Below are positions 7,909-17,965 of a stretch of 64,000 nt of DNA, piece by piece. Positions within the stretch are counted from its first letter, which is position 1. Each line of letters opens with the position of its first letter. The stretch comes from Bacillus pumilus (GTDB lineage: Bacteria; Bacillota; Bacilli; Bacillales; Bacillaceae). The stretch is taken from the NCBI RefSeq assembly GCF_009937765.1, contig NZ_CP047089.1, positions 62,001-126,000 of the forward strand. Reading direction: 5' to 3'. Under the pieces are notes generated by a model. It did no database searches, was not told where the DNA came from, and worked only from the letters and a program-made list of their open reading frames with translations. The translations under genes and the position numbers were made by a program.

Positions 7909-10092
7909 ATGAAAATAGTCCTGAAAATAGTAGTTTCTATTCTTTGTATGATGATGTTAACTTTCAATATACAAGAAAATGTGAGTGCCGCAGAGGGTGG
8001 AACGAAAACAACAGTTGATCGTTATCAATATGGTGATAATTATCTGACAGGTAAAACAGCGCCAAACGCAATCGTTGCATTCGTAGATTGGGGTGTTCCG
8101 AGTAACTGGAAATCTAAATATATGCACTATGCAAAAGCAGATAGTAACGGAAACTTTAAGTTGTTTTCTTGGAACATTAGTTCAGGCCAAACGGTGGGGT
8201 TAGATACGTACGACCAAAATGGGACAAAGCTTTCTTCAAACAAAGTGTATGTATTCAAGGAATCGTTTACCTCATTAGATCCGATATATGATACTTCTCA
8301 GGAGCTAACTGGGAAAACTGTGAAGAACACAAAAGTAGAGGTCATGAAAGATGGCAAAGTGATTGCATCAGGCACATTCAATGATGCCATTCAATTAAAG
8401 CTGCCTGCCCTAAATGCAGGCACATTCCTAACAGTGAAAATGACGACTGGCAGCAATATCGACGTTTACAAAAAAATTGTGAATCCTAAGAAAATCTCAC
8501 TTATTCCTACGACGAAATGGTCGAAATCAGTGAAAGGCCAAACGGGAATTCCTTATGCAAAGATCGTCTTTAAAAATCAAAAATCAGGTGACATCATTCA
8601 ATCGATGACTGCAGATGGTGATGGCAATTTTGAATTGAGTGTGGACAATAACACAATAAAAGCATTGGATCAAAGTGAATTTCAAGTGATGGAACCCTCT
8701 TATGATAATGCTTTGTATGAGACCACTTTCCGACTTAGATCAACCGCTCCGACGATTGATCCATTTACTCAGCTTTCTACTTCAGTAGCTGGGACCGCAA
8801 CTCCTAAAAGTATGATCAATATTTTAGATGGAGAGGGGAGAGTCATTGGGGAAGGTCAGACAGACGCTAATGGCGTCTATGATGTTCCTGTTTCAAAGTT
8901 AATCGGTGGTGACTTAATTACAGTCAAGTCGTTCATGGCAGATAACCCGAATGAAACGAATCAATCTCAGGAAGATGTACAGAAAGTTTTTGTGGAGGAA
9001 ATCGATGACTCAAGTGATACCATTAACGGCATCAGTACGTTTGGTGATCAAGCTGTTGTAGAGGTACAAACTGATTCAGCGAATAACACAATAAGAGCAA
9101 TGTCGAATCTCAGTTCAAGTATAACGAAAAAGAAATATGGACCGTTTGCCATTACTCCGGGGAAAAACTTCAAATTAAAAACAGGGAAATTAATGAAAGG
9201 GTCTAAAGTAACCATCACGTTGCAAAGTGGAAAGAGAAAGGTTGCCCTGCCAGCTGTTACCGTTAAAAAAGTTGTCACATCCCCACTTCTATCATCTCAA
9301 GTGAAGGTGACAAACAACAAAGGCAAAAACGATACAGTGACGATAAAAGGAATCAAAAAACAATCCGTCATTAAAATCTTTAAACAAGCTTCTGGTGGAA
9401 AAGCAATTGCTCAACAGACTGTATCTAGCTCGAACGTGACGATTTCCTTGAAGCAATTAGGCCAAACAAATGGAACACTTTATATCAGTATCAAAGAGCC
9501 TAGTTTAAAAGAGAGCAATCGAGTATCGATTCGTTATCAGGGTGAAAAATCAGATGTTTTGAAAGCCAACCAAGTCAAAATCAATAATCTTAAAAATAAA
9601 AAAGACGTCATTACAGTGAGTAAGATCAAGAAAAAAGATGTCATCAAAGTTTATTCAACAAATGGAAAACTACTTGCCACATCAAAACCAGCGAACAGTT
9701 CATCTATCAAGCTGTACGTTAAACAAGTAGGGGCTAAGAGCGGTAAAGTGTATGTGACTCGGAGCGGAGATAAGATGCTGGAAAGCGGAAAGCAAGCCAT
9801 TTCTTTTAAGGGTGAACCATCTGCTGCGCTAAAAAGCAATCAAATCAAAATCGTGAACAACAAGAAGAAAAAAGACGTTGTCACGATCAGTCAATTAGCG
9901 AAACAAGATGTGGTCAAAATCTATCATTCATCAGGGAAGCTGATTGGAAAATCAACGGTTTCTAAAGGCAAGGCTGTGAAAGTCACTTTTAAACAACTTG
10001 GTGCCAAGGGTGGAAAGCTTTACTTCACCGTCACTGGGAAAGGCATGTCAGAAAGTAATAAGACAGTAAAGAAGTTTCAGGCTGAAAAGTAG
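7909..10092 (+). CDS. Secreted protein with Ig-like domains and a triplicated C-terminal repeat
   Basis: The 727-residue product starts with a Sec signal peptide (lysines, hydrophobic core to about residue 24, cleavage after VSA). Residues 30-350 hold at least four bacterial Ig-like units of the type 'T..P.A.V...D..GNF', seen at ADSNGNFKL, ADGDGNFEL and TDANGVYDV. From about residue 460 come three roughly 85-residue repeats, each with a V/I-N-N-K-K-D-V-T start, a DVIK-Y/F element, an LG-GKLYF-like element and a basic -KGE end. There is no LPXTG, SLH or lipobox, so it is probably released or bound to the wall by charge. The C-terminal part is strongly lysine-rich. AAGAGAGG precedes the ATG. 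A role in adhesion or wall binding is inference. Confidence 0.75.
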   Translation: MKIVLKIVVSILCMMMLTFNIQENVSAAEGGTKTTVDRYQYGDNYLTGKTAPNAIVAFVDWGVPSNWKSKYMHYAKADSNGNFKLFSWNISSGQTVGLDTYDQNGTKLSSNKVYVFKESFTSLDPIYDTSQELTGKTVKNTKVEVMKDGKVIASGTFNDAIQLKLPALNAGTFLTVKMTTGSNIDVYKKIVNPKKISLIPTTKWSKSVKGQTGIPYAKIVFKNQKSGDIIQSMTADGDGNFELSVDNNTIKALDQSEFQVMEPSYDNALYETTFRLRSTAPTIDPFTQLSTSVAGTATPKSMINILDGEGRVIGEGQTDANGVYDVPVSKLIGGDLITVKSFMADNPNETNQSQEDVQKVFVEEIDDSSDTINGISTFGDQAVVEVQTDSANNTIRAMSNLSSSITKKKYGPFAITPGKNFKLKTGKLMKGSKVTITLQSGKRKVALPAVTVKKVVTSPLLSSQVKVTNNKGKNDTVTIKGIKKQSVIKIFKQASGGKAIAQQTVSSSNVTISLKQLGQTNGTLYISIKEPSLKESNRVSIRYQGEKSDVLKANQVKINNLKNKKDVITVSKIKKKDVIKVYSTNGKLLATSKPANSSSIKLYVKQVGAKSGKVYVTRSGDKMLESGKQAISFKGEPSAALKSNQIKIVNNKKKKDVVTISQLAKQDVVKIYHSSGKLIGKSTVSKGKAVKVTFKQLGAKGGKLYFTVTGKGMSESNKTVKKFQAEK

Positions 10093-10100
10093 TGTGCTCA

Positions 10101-10129
10101 ATCGCCATTCATTTAGGGTGGCGATTTTT
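10101..10129 (+). terminator. Terminator after the Ig-like repeat gene
   Basis: ATCGCCA pairs with TGGCGAT across an 11-base loop and is followed by a short T run. Confidence 0.6.
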
Positions 10130-10174
10130 AAATAGCTAAATGATACAAATTTCATTGATAGGAGCGTGTTTTTT

Positions 10175-11185
10175 TTGAAAAAAATAAAGATTATCATTTC
10201 AATGGCTGTCATCTTTTTGTGCAGTATATGGTCTACTACTGTTCAGGCTCAATCAGGATATTTCAATACGTATACAACGTATTCTGCAATGTCTGGTTCT
10301 GGGTTTTACACTTCTATGCAAGGGATGGCTGTAGATCGTAATAATAATACGATTTATTCTGCAAAAATAAATACGTCAAATCATATGACGCAATTGTATT
10401 CGACAAAAATGAACGGCTCGTCCAGCAAAAGAATAGTTAAGCTTCTTAAAAACTCTGACACCAACAGTACTATCAATGATTTAGGACATGCGAATGACCT
10501 AGCTGTGAAAGCTCAAAAAGGTGATGAACAAGTTAGCTTGTATGTAGCGCCTATGACCGATGGTGTAAAGTATGTAAAAAAAATAGTGAAGTTAAGTGTG
10601 AACACGAAGAAAAATACGTACAAAGTGGCTAAATCTTATGTCCTACAGTACCAAGGGGCGGATCTATCAATTAGTGGCATCACATATTCTGTTGGAACTG
10701 ATAAGTTTATTGTAAGGTCTGGCAATCGCTTTTTTATTGGGAATTTTAATGACAAAAAAGGGCAGTTTGAATATGAGGCAACGTTTACATTAAATTATAC
10801 AAAAGCTGTCGTAAACCAATCAGTGGTCGATGTGTCCAAATACATTCTTCAAGGAATCTCATTCTACCAAGGAACATTATATGTGCCTTTATCTAAACCG
10901 GATACTAACGGAGGAGCTTCTAATGTGAGTGTTATTCTCACATATCCGCTAAATATTAATCAAATGATCAAAGAGCAAAAGGAGACACCTACAAAGGATT
11001 TTTCAAAAGAATTGTTTACGAGAAAAGATCTTTCATTCCGAATTACGAGCAGTGCATTTACTCTTTTTGAAATAGAAGCTGTCGATTTTGATGACGGAAC
11101 ATTATATTTTAATACGAATCGTGGTAAAAAAGGAACACAAGAAGATATGATAGCCACGTTTAATGACTATAACTATTACAAATAA
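10175..11185 (+). CDS. Secreted protein, possibly helveticin-like beta-propeller
   Basis: TTG 10175 is chosen because GGAG lies ten bases upstream; the GTG at 10166 is too close to the site. The 336-residue product has a signal peptide (MKKIKIIISM, cleavage near TVQA-QS). The mature part is built of beta-strand repeats such as MQGMAVDRNNNTIYSAK, HANDLAVK, ISGITYSVG, LQGISFYQGTLYVPLSK and IEAVDFDDGTLYFNTN, a cadence typical of propeller folds. The HA--LAV, -QGI-F--GTLY and E-EAVDF elements recall the class III bacteriocin helveticin J family; this is from memory and tentative. It lies downstream of the secreted Ig-like gene but behind a terminator. No immunity gene is evident. Confidence 0.6.
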   Translation: MKKIKIIISMAVIFLCSIWSTTVQAQSGYFNTYTTYSAMSGSGFYTSMQGMAVDRNNNTIYSAKINTSNHMTQLYSTKMNGSSSKRIVKLLKNSDTNSTINDLGHANDLAVKAQKGDEQVSLYVAPMTDGVKYVKKIVKLSVNTKKNTYKVAKSYVLQYQGADLSISGITYSVGTDKFIVRSGNRFFIGNFNDKKGQFEYEATFTLNYTKAVVNQSVVDVSKYILQGISFYQGTLYVPLSKPDTNGGASNVSVILTYPLNINQMIKEQKETPTKDFSKELFTRKDLSFRITSSAFTLFEIEAVDFDDGTLYFNTNRGKKGTQEDMIATFNDYNYYK

Positions 11186-11197
11186 ATTGACTACTTT

Positions 11198-11227
11198 AAA
11201 AGACCCCTCAGCCATGAGGGGTCTTTT
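11198..11227. terminator. Bidirectional terminator
   Basis: The perfect 13-bp arms AAAAGACCCCTCA / TGAGGGGTCTTTT enclose GCCA. It serves the secreted-protein gene and the convergent GntR gene. Confidence 0.9.
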
Positions 11228-11234
11228 CCATCCA

Positions 11235-11945
11235 TCACCCATAATAATTATTCGCCTGAATAAAAAATTGGGATTGCATGTAGTTATATGTGATTTTCGA
11301 GAAGTCGAAAGGCTGGCCGTTTGTGAGATGAAAGACGGTTTCGACGCGGAGAGCGGGATCGTCTTGTTTAAGGCCGAGGTGTTTTGCTTCGGTTTCATTC
11401 AGTTTTCCTACTTGCAAGTACATATCGGAAAAGCCGACTTTGAGCCCAAGGCCTTCACTTATAAATTTAAAAACAGAATCGGCGGCAATTTCTGTGTTGA
11501 GATAGGGAATGATGGTTTTTCGGTAATAGGATTCTTCTAGACATAAGGTTTGTCCATTGATATAACGGATGCGTTTGAGGTAAAAAACATCCTCTTCTTC
11601 TTCAATATTCAAATTAAGCGCTGCTTCTTCGGGCGGTTTGATGGTGTCCAGCATTAAAACCTCTGATGTCAGTTGAAACTCCTCTAAATCTTTTTTAAAC
11701 CCTTGGTTGGATAAAAGGCTGATGTAGCCCTTGCGTCTGTGTCTTCGAACAAAGATGCCGCTGCCCCTCACTTGATAGATAATTCCTTTTCTTTCGAGTA
11801 AGTCTAATGATTTGATAATGGTGCTTTTGCTCACAGCAAATTGGCTCATGAGGGTTTCGAGTACAGGAAGCTTGTCTCCTTGCTGTAGCTCATGGGTGAC
11901 AATATATTTTTCAATATCGCTCGCAATTTGTTGATACTTTAACAT
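11235..11945 (-). CDS. GntR/HutC-family sugar-operon regulator (GmuR/YydK-like)
   Basis: The 236-residue protein has the GntR winged helix at residues 1-70 (LQQGDKLPVLETLMSQFAVS) and a UTRA effector domain (residues about 90-230) with the motifs YLKRIRYINGQTLCLEESYY and HLTNGQPFDFS. UTRA regulators of this length in Bacillus, such as GmuR and YydK, repress beta-glucoside or glucomannan genes and respond to phosphorylated sugars. It is divergent from a 6-phospho-beta-glucosidase gene 188 bases away, the likely target. AAAGAGGA precedes the ATG. Confidence 0.85.
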   Translation of the reverse strand: MLKYQQIASDIEKYIVTHELQQGDKLPVLETLMSQFAVSKSTIIKSLDLLERKGIIYQVRGSGIFVRRHRRKGYISLLSNQGFKKDLEEFQLTSEVLMLDTIKPPEEAALNLNIEEEEDVFYLKRIRYINGQTLCLEESYYRKTIIPYLNTEIAADSVFKFISEGLGLKVGFSDMYLQVGKLNETEAKHLGLKQDDPALRVETVFHLTNGQPFDFSKITYNYMQSQFFIQANNYYG

Positions 11946-12035
11946 AGCTATTCCTCTTTGTTTTCACGATTTATTGTCTTTGATTATAGCACATACCGAT
12001 TTTTCTTTGATATGCTAAATGAAATTATATATGCA

Positions 12036-12064
12036 TTGATAAATTGTGCCGGTATAATTATAAT
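12036..12064 (+). promoter_or_regulatory. Strong sigma-A promoter for the GH1 gene
   Basis: TTGATA and TATAAT are spaced by 17 bases. The -10 ends 69 bases before the ATG, leaving room for a GntR operator in the leader. Confidence 0.75.
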
Positions 12065-12130
12065 GTACATATACTAGTAGTGATACAGCCAATGGACGTC
12101 ATGATAACAATTGTGAAATAGGAGGAATAG

Positions 12131-13570
<1,440 letters not shown>

Positions 13571-13585
13571 TAAAGGAAAAAATAG

Positions 13586-13622
13586 AAACCCGAATGAGCG
13601 TGGTATATGCTTGTTCGGGTTT
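13586..13622. terminator. Terminator between the GH1 gene and a convergent small gene
   Basis: AAACCCGAA pairs with TTCGGGTTT; further weak pairing closes the loop. The minus-strand 53-codon gene ends one base away, so it works in both directions. Confidence 0.65.
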
Positions 13623-13784
13623 TCATCGTTTATGTTTTGATAGACTCTGAATACAAAGAAAAAAGAGAGTAATGGCGACAAAATAGTTTATTGGATTGTG
13701 AAAGATCTCCATGTTCAAGGATATTTGAAGAAGAATCCAAAGGACGAATATGACCATAACAACAGGAATGATTTTTTTATACAT
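13623..13784 (-). CDS. Small membrane protein, 53 residues
   Basis: On the minus strand AAAAGGAG lies seven bases before an ATG opening a 53-codon frame (MYKKIIPVVMVIFVLWILLQ at the start, ending QSLSKHKR). It encodes two hydrophobic segments, about residues 5-21 and 32-46, joined by a short loop with NMEIFHNPIN, and a basic tail. The near-ideal ribosome site, membrane-helix composition and a terminator at its stop make it a credible gene. The function is unknown; it fills what would otherwise be a 375-base gap between the GH1 and TerA-like genes. Confidence 0.7.
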   Translation of the reverse strand: MYKKIIPVVMVIFVLWILLQISLNMEIFHNPINYFVAITLFFLCIQSLSKHKR

Positions 13785-13945
13785 ATTGATTCTCCTTTTG
13801 AGAGTGGTTTGTTTTTAGTTAGCATTGTCTCATATTGTTGTAGAGATTGAAAAGAGATAAAGAAATGAATAGGTTTCATTACATGATTTGGTATAATTGA
13901 TCTATAAAAACGTTAAATGGTAGATAAAGAATAGGAGTTGTTGTA

Positions 13946-15181
13946 ATGAATCACACTCTGCAAATGGGAGCCAATACCGTACTAAACTCTCCAAAGGGGC
14001 AGGTATCCATCAGCTATGAAGGATCATCTGACATTGATATTTCTTTAACAGCATTTCTTTTAACAGATTCGGATCAGGTTGAAGGAGATCATGGCATTAT
14101 TTTTTACAATCAACCAGAGAGTGCTTCGGGTGCAGCGGCACTTTTACCAGCAGATGTATCAGGTCAGTTGAAAAGGCATCAATTGAATTTTGATATGAGC
14201 AAAGTGCCAGCTGGAATCACAAAGATGGCTATTACATTAACAGAAGATCAAGGAACGGGCTTTTCTCAAGTGAAGCATTTGCAAGCAGAAATTCGAACAG
14301 GCGATGAGGTGTTTTATCTAACACCAGTAAACTTTACGAATGAAAAGGGCATTGTCGTAGTAGAGCTGTATATAAGAAATGGTGATACGAAGGCACGATC
14401 AATCTGGCGGGGATTCGATTCTGGGCTGGAAGGGCTATGCAAGCTTTATGGTGTGGAGGTTGAACCAGATGAACAAGAGATGTCTACACCACTAATGGCT
14501 CCTGAAAAACAACCAATTGATGATCCTGCTCAAACGAAGGCAACAGCTATAGAGAAAGTCGCTGCACCTATCAGTTTAGAAAAAGTTCAAGGTAAAATTA
14601 GTCTAGACAAAGGTCATAAACCGATCATCATTGAGAAAACGCCTGAGATCACAGCGACAGTATCTTGGGAGTCTGGCACCGATTATGATATTTATGCATT
14701 GGTCTACACAAAGTCAGGAAAGCAAGTAGATGTGGCTATGTTTGGTGCGAAAGGAATTCCTGCTCTCAAAAGTTACGGAAACGGAGCTGTTGAGCATATG
14801 GGAGATGTCGGTAGAGACCATGAATCAATGAAAACAGAAGTGATTAAACTTCGGTTAAATGATGATATCCTTGCTGTCGTTCCAGTCGTTTATTCTGCTC
14901 AATCAAACGGGACAGGTTCTTTTTATAGATATAGAGTATCTATGAGTATCGATAATCATCAAGGAACGTCTGTGACGATTCATTCCAAACATGCCAATGA
15001 CAATGATCGTATTTATTCTTGTGTGCCAGGTATGCTTCAAAATACAAATGATGGTGTAATCATCCGCCCACTTGAGCTATACAGCAAACCAAACTCTGAG
15101 CGCAGACCGAAATTAAAATTGAAGTCTTCTAATGAAATTGAGGTATTGATGGATAAAGGACCTGTCAATGATTACAAATAA
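13946..15181 (+). CDS. TerA/TerD-like stress protein
   Basis: The 411-residue protein appears to have two TerD-type beta-sandwich domains, residues about 1-150 (SYEGSSDIDISLTAFLL) and about 235-400 (VSWESGTDYDIYALVYTKSGKQVD, GAVEHMGDVGRD), joined by a linker with the repeated element (I)SLEKVQGKISLDKG. This two-domain form is like TerA of tellurite-resistance loci. TerD domains bind calcium; the D-D-I-D-like residues are present. It is cytoplasmic with no signal. It is not within a ter operon here, which is unusual. AGGAG precedes the ATG. A role in envelope or metal stress is inferred from the family. Confidence 0.7.
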   Translation: MNHTLQMGANTVLNSPKGQVSISYEGSSDIDISLTAFLLTDSDQVEGDHGIIFYNQPESASGAAALLPADVSGQLKRHQLNFDMSKVPAGITKMAITLTEDQGTGFSQVKHLQAEIRTGDEVFYLTPVNFTNEKGIVVVELYIRNGDTKARSIWRGFDSGLEGLCKLYGVEVEPDEQEMSTPLMAPEKQPIDDPAQTKATAIEKVAAPISLEKVQGKISLDKGHKPIIIEKTPEITATVSWESGTDYDIYALVYTKSGKQVDVAMFGAKGIPALKSYGNGAVEHMGDVGRDHESMKTEVIKLRLNDDILAVVPVVYSAQSNGTGSFYRYRVSMSIDNHQGTSVTIHSKHANDNDRIYSCVPGMLQNTNDGVIIRPLELYSKPNSERRPKLKLKSSNEIEVLMDKGPVNDYK

Positions 15182-15217
15182 AACGGATGTATGGCTAGCT
15201 CCAAAAAGGTGACTTCT

Positions 15218-15410
15218 ATGAATAATAAGCCTAAAAGAATTGAAACTCTAAAAAGAAAAAGCACAAGAAAGCACTTAATGAATGAAGCTATATGACACTT
15301 CCAGAAAACGCATTTTTATTGGATTATGCATAGAACGAACGGAATATTATCATGAGCTAAGTATTTGGTGTGGTGTAAGAAATAACAAATTTGGTGCACA
15401 GCTTGCATAA
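15218..15410 (+). pseudogene. Small gene broken by a 4-base tandem duplication (candidate)
   Basis: ATG 15218, behind AAGGTGA, opens a 25-codon frame (MNNKPKRIETLKRK start) ending at 15295. A second frame continues to a TAA at 15410. Exactly at the change of frame the sequence AATGAATG occurs (15277-15284); removing one AATG joins both parts into one 62-codon frame. So a small basic protein may have been disrupted by duplication, or the tract is a sequencing artefact. The product is not recognised. The rest of this 440-base gap (15411-15620) is AT-rich; an 8-bp CGATATAG/CTATATCG repeat flanking about 55 bases lies before the next gene. Confidence 0.35.
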
Positions 15411-15620
15411 ACCATAGCTTTTTTATTTAACTTTTGCTTAAATAGTCCCAAAGTTATATTTTTTGGTTCGATTAAACAATTAATTGAGTACAAATATCTA
15501 ATTTTTTTGTTAAAAATTTCTTCTGCCAACCGATATAGATATTATCATCCAAAAATGTTCGTTTCAGGAAATTGAATTTGTGATGAAACACTATATCGTT
15601 ATGAGGGAAGGAAGTTTAAA

Positions 15621-16235
15621 ATGAAGTTTTTAAAGAAAAGTTGGAAGTATATTGTAGTAGCCATTGTTGCTATGTTTATCGGATCGGCAATGTCTGGTTC
15701 CTCACCATCAAAAGCAAGTGAAAAACTAAAGAAAGAAAACGAAACTCTGCAGAAAAAAGTAGATGAGTTAGCTCCATATGCAAAGTTAGCCGAAGCTGAT
15801 GCAAAAGAAAAAATGGAGAAAATAGAAAAGAAAAAAGAAGAAGAAGCAAAAGCTAAAAAAGAAGAAGAGAAAAAGAAAGAAGAATTAGCAAAGAAAAAAG
15901 CTGAGGAACAAGAGAAAAAGGGTTACGATACTGGTATCACTTACGATCAATTGGCTAGAACACCTGAAAAATATAAAGGAAAAAAAGTGAAATTTAAAGG
16001 TGAAGTTGTCCAAGTCATGGAAGGTGACGGTACGACGGAAATAAGAGTAGCTGTAGATGAATATTACAATGATATTGTTTATGGCGCTTATCAAGCTGAT
16101 CTCGTTAAATCGCGAGTCTTAGAAGGAGACGTAATTACTTTTATGGGTACTTCTGAGGGTGTCATTACATATGAATCCACGACAGATGGTAATATTACAA
16201 TTCCAAGCGTAAATATTGAGAAAATCGAGAATTAA
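15621..16235 (+). CDS. Membrane-anchored coiled-coil protein with a TcdC-like OB domain
   Basis: The 204-residue product has a short basic N-terminus and one membrane helix (about residues 10-25, IVVAIVAMFIGSAM), then an extended lysine/glutamate-rich coiled coil (residues 35-100), and a C-terminal beta domain starting ITYDQLARTPEKYKGKKVKFKGEV. That last element is typical of OB-fold domains attached to anchored proteins such as TcdC-like regulators of clostridia. It probably sits outside the membrane or close to it. GGAAGG precedes the ATG. The specific function is unknown; TcdC likeness does not imply toxin control here. Confidence 0.7.
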   Translation: MKFLKKSWKYIVVAIVAMFIGSAMSGSSPSKASEKLKKENETLQKKVDELAPYAKLAEADAKEKMEKIEKKKEEEAKAKKEEEKKKEELAKKKAEEQEKKGYDTGITYDQLARTPEKYKGKKVKFKGEVVQVMEGDGTTEIRVAVDEYYNDIVYGAYQADLVKSRVLEGDVITFMGTSEGVITYESTTDGNITIPSVNIEKIEN

Positions 16236-16305
16236 GGTTTTCTATCGAACACTTAAAAAGTTTTTACTTGGATTAAGAGTCAACCGTCAAAGTTGGTAGA
16301 CGATC

Positions 16306-16338
16306 AAAAAGGAGTGGACACCTGCCACTCCTTTTTTT
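16306..16338 (+). terminator. Terminator after the coiled-coil OB protein gene
   Basis: AAGGAGTGG pairs with CCACTCCTT across ACACCTG, followed by T7. The 230 bases from here to the next start (16569) hold only degenerate frames without a ribosome site. Confidence 0.85.
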
Positions 16339-16568
16339 GTATCAATTCCTCTCAAATTTAAGCAATTCACTATCATTACCTTTCACATTCATATAAAATA
16401 AGATCAGTGAAAAATTGAAGAAATGCTTGATACATGAAGGGCATGTAAGCGGTGAGCTGCATGACATGATGAGATGTATGAACGTGAAGGCTGTAAAGCT
16501 GTTCTTCCTCACATATGAGATCTTATAAATGGTCACTTCATTGCGATGGTGTTGAGGGGTGTGTCAGG

Positions 16569-17762
16569 ATGAGGAATCCGTATGTGAGAACGGCTTCTAG
16601 TCTATATATTAATTACTTTTTATTAGGGATGGTCAATATCATTTTGGCTTCCAATATGCCATTTTTAATCAAACAGTTAGATACAAATAGTGCAGGAATT
16701 AGTTATATGATTTCGGCGCTTGGCATTGGTAGGGTACTCACGTATGGTTTATCGGGTGTTCTATCAGATCGTTTTGGGCGAAAGCCTGTCATTTTGGTTT
16801 CGGGTGTGCTGATGGCTGTGTTCCTCATCGGAATTCCGTTGTCTCCAAATTATCAAATCGCGTTTGCATTTGCCATTTTGGCAGGGGTCGCGAATTCGGC
16901 AATGGACGCAGGAACGTATCCTGCATTAATGGAGGCTTTTCCGCAAAACTCGGGATCTGCGAATGTGATGGTGAAGGCCTTTATATCCATTGGGGCAACC
17001 ATTTTGCCACTCGCGATTTTCTTTTTGGCAGAGCATGATTTGTTTTATGGAATGGCATTTTTTGTTCCTGCTCTGATCTATCTTGTGAATGTCTTGATGT
17101 TGTGGACCTTGCCATTTCCAAATCATCGCAAGGTGGAACAAGTCCAGGTAACGGAGCAGGACGGACTTCCGCGCTTCTCGACAGAGCCTACATTTTGGAG
17201 AGAAGGGATCGCACTCATTGTGATCAGCTTTACGTCAAATGGGCTATATGCGTTGCCACAAATTTGGCTTCCTACGTACGGTGAGGCCATATTGGGAATG
17301 ACATCGGGCAGTGCTGTGAAACTGCTCAGTTACTATAGCATGGGCGGGCTGCTATCTGTCGTGATGCTTGCATTTCTGTTGCGCCGTTTTGTCCGTCCGG
17401 TCACTGTGCTGCTGATCTATCCAATCATTACACTAGTTTCTATTTGTGTACTCTTGGTCGTGAAATCACCGGTCATCGGAACCGTCAATGCTTTTGTATT
17501 GGGATTTTCAACAGCAGGAGTCTTTCAACTAACATTAACTGTGATGGCTGAATTCTTCTGGAAAAACAAAGGGACGATGACAGGAATTATTTCCACAGCG
17601 GGCGGCGTGTCGGCTATCGTCATCCCAGTCGTAACAGGCCTAATTCAGAGTCACTCGTCCATTTTACAAATCTTTATGTTCGATGCAGTGGTGGCTGTTG
17701 CGGCCATTATCGGCGCTTTGTATATCCTGTATCGATACCGCCAAATCATGGTCCATGATTAA
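16569..17762 (+). CDS. MFS transporter (paralogue of the 18.9-20.1 kb carrier)
   Basis: The 397-residue protein starts at ATG 16569, seven bases after GAGGGGTG; an 18-codon upstream extension lacks support. About twelve membrane segments are seen, with the MFS loop 2-3 motif SDRFGRKPVI after helix 2. It is clearly related to the minus-strand MFS downstream: both begin M-NPY-(R/K)-(T/S)-S--Y-NYF-LGM-NII-ASNM. Both flank the quinate/shikimate dehydrogenase gene, so import of a cyclohexane acid such as shikimate or quinate is a reasonable inference. Confidence 0.8.
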   Translation: MRNPYVRTASSLYINYFLLGMVNIILASNMPFLIKQLDTNSAGISYMISALGIGRVLTYGLSGVLSDRFGRKPVILVSGVLMAVFLIGIPLSPNYQIAFAFAILAGVANSAMDAGTYPALMEAFPQNSGSANVMVKAFISIGATILPLAIFFLAEHDLFYGMAFFVPALIYLVNVLMLWTLPFPNHRKVEQVQVTEQDGLPRFSTEPTFWREGIALIVISFTSNGLYALPQIWLPTYGEAILGMTSGSAVKLLSYYSMGGLLSVVMLAFLLRRFVRPVTVLLIYPIITLVSICVLLVVKSPVIGTVNAFVLGFSTAGVFQLTLTVMAEFFWKNKGTMTGIISTAGGVSAIVIPVVTGLIQSHSSILQIFMFDAVVAVAAIIGALYILYRYRQIMVHD

Positions 17763-17766
17763 AAAA

Positions 17767-17962
17767 AGACGACCTCCGTTCAAGGAAGTCGTCTCAGTGT
17801 GAAGACAAACCCTCGCATTCGTGGCAGGGCTGTGCTCGCCCTTCCTAGACTGCAAAGATTTTCTATCACGCTGAAAAGAAGACAAAGGGCTAAAATGAAG
17901 ATCATTTTAGCCCTTTGTCAATAATGTAAGACGACCTCCGCATAGGAAGTCGTCTTTTTTTT
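17767..17962. terminator. Cluster of three hairpins between convergent genes
   Basis: Hairpin 1 (17767-17794) and hairpin 3 (17929-17955, then T8) share the stem AGACGACCTCC/GGAAGTCGTCT, so one terminator is duplicated. Between them lies hairpin 2 (17881-17919) with perfect 18-bp arms GACAAAGGGCTAAAATGA and a three-base loop. About 85 bases of unexplained sequence separate hairpins 1 and 2. Hairpins 1 and 3 can end transcription from both sides; the role of hairpin 2 is unknown. Confidence 0.75.
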
Positions 17963-17965
17963 GTT

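Noticed and set aside
9300..10080. Repeated DNA in the secreted Ig-like gene considered as CRISPR-like or other repeat array
   Set aside because: The repeats are coding, about 255 bases long and diverged at DNA level; they are protein domain repeats.
13870..13900. Sigma-B-like promoter before the TerA-like gene
   Set aside because: GTTTCA and GGTATA are only 11 bases apart, too short for a sigma-B promoter.
16342..16568. Short frames on both strands between the terminator at 16338 and the MFS gene
   Set aside because: No start codon with a ribosome site on either strand; possibly a decayed remnant but nothing recognisable.
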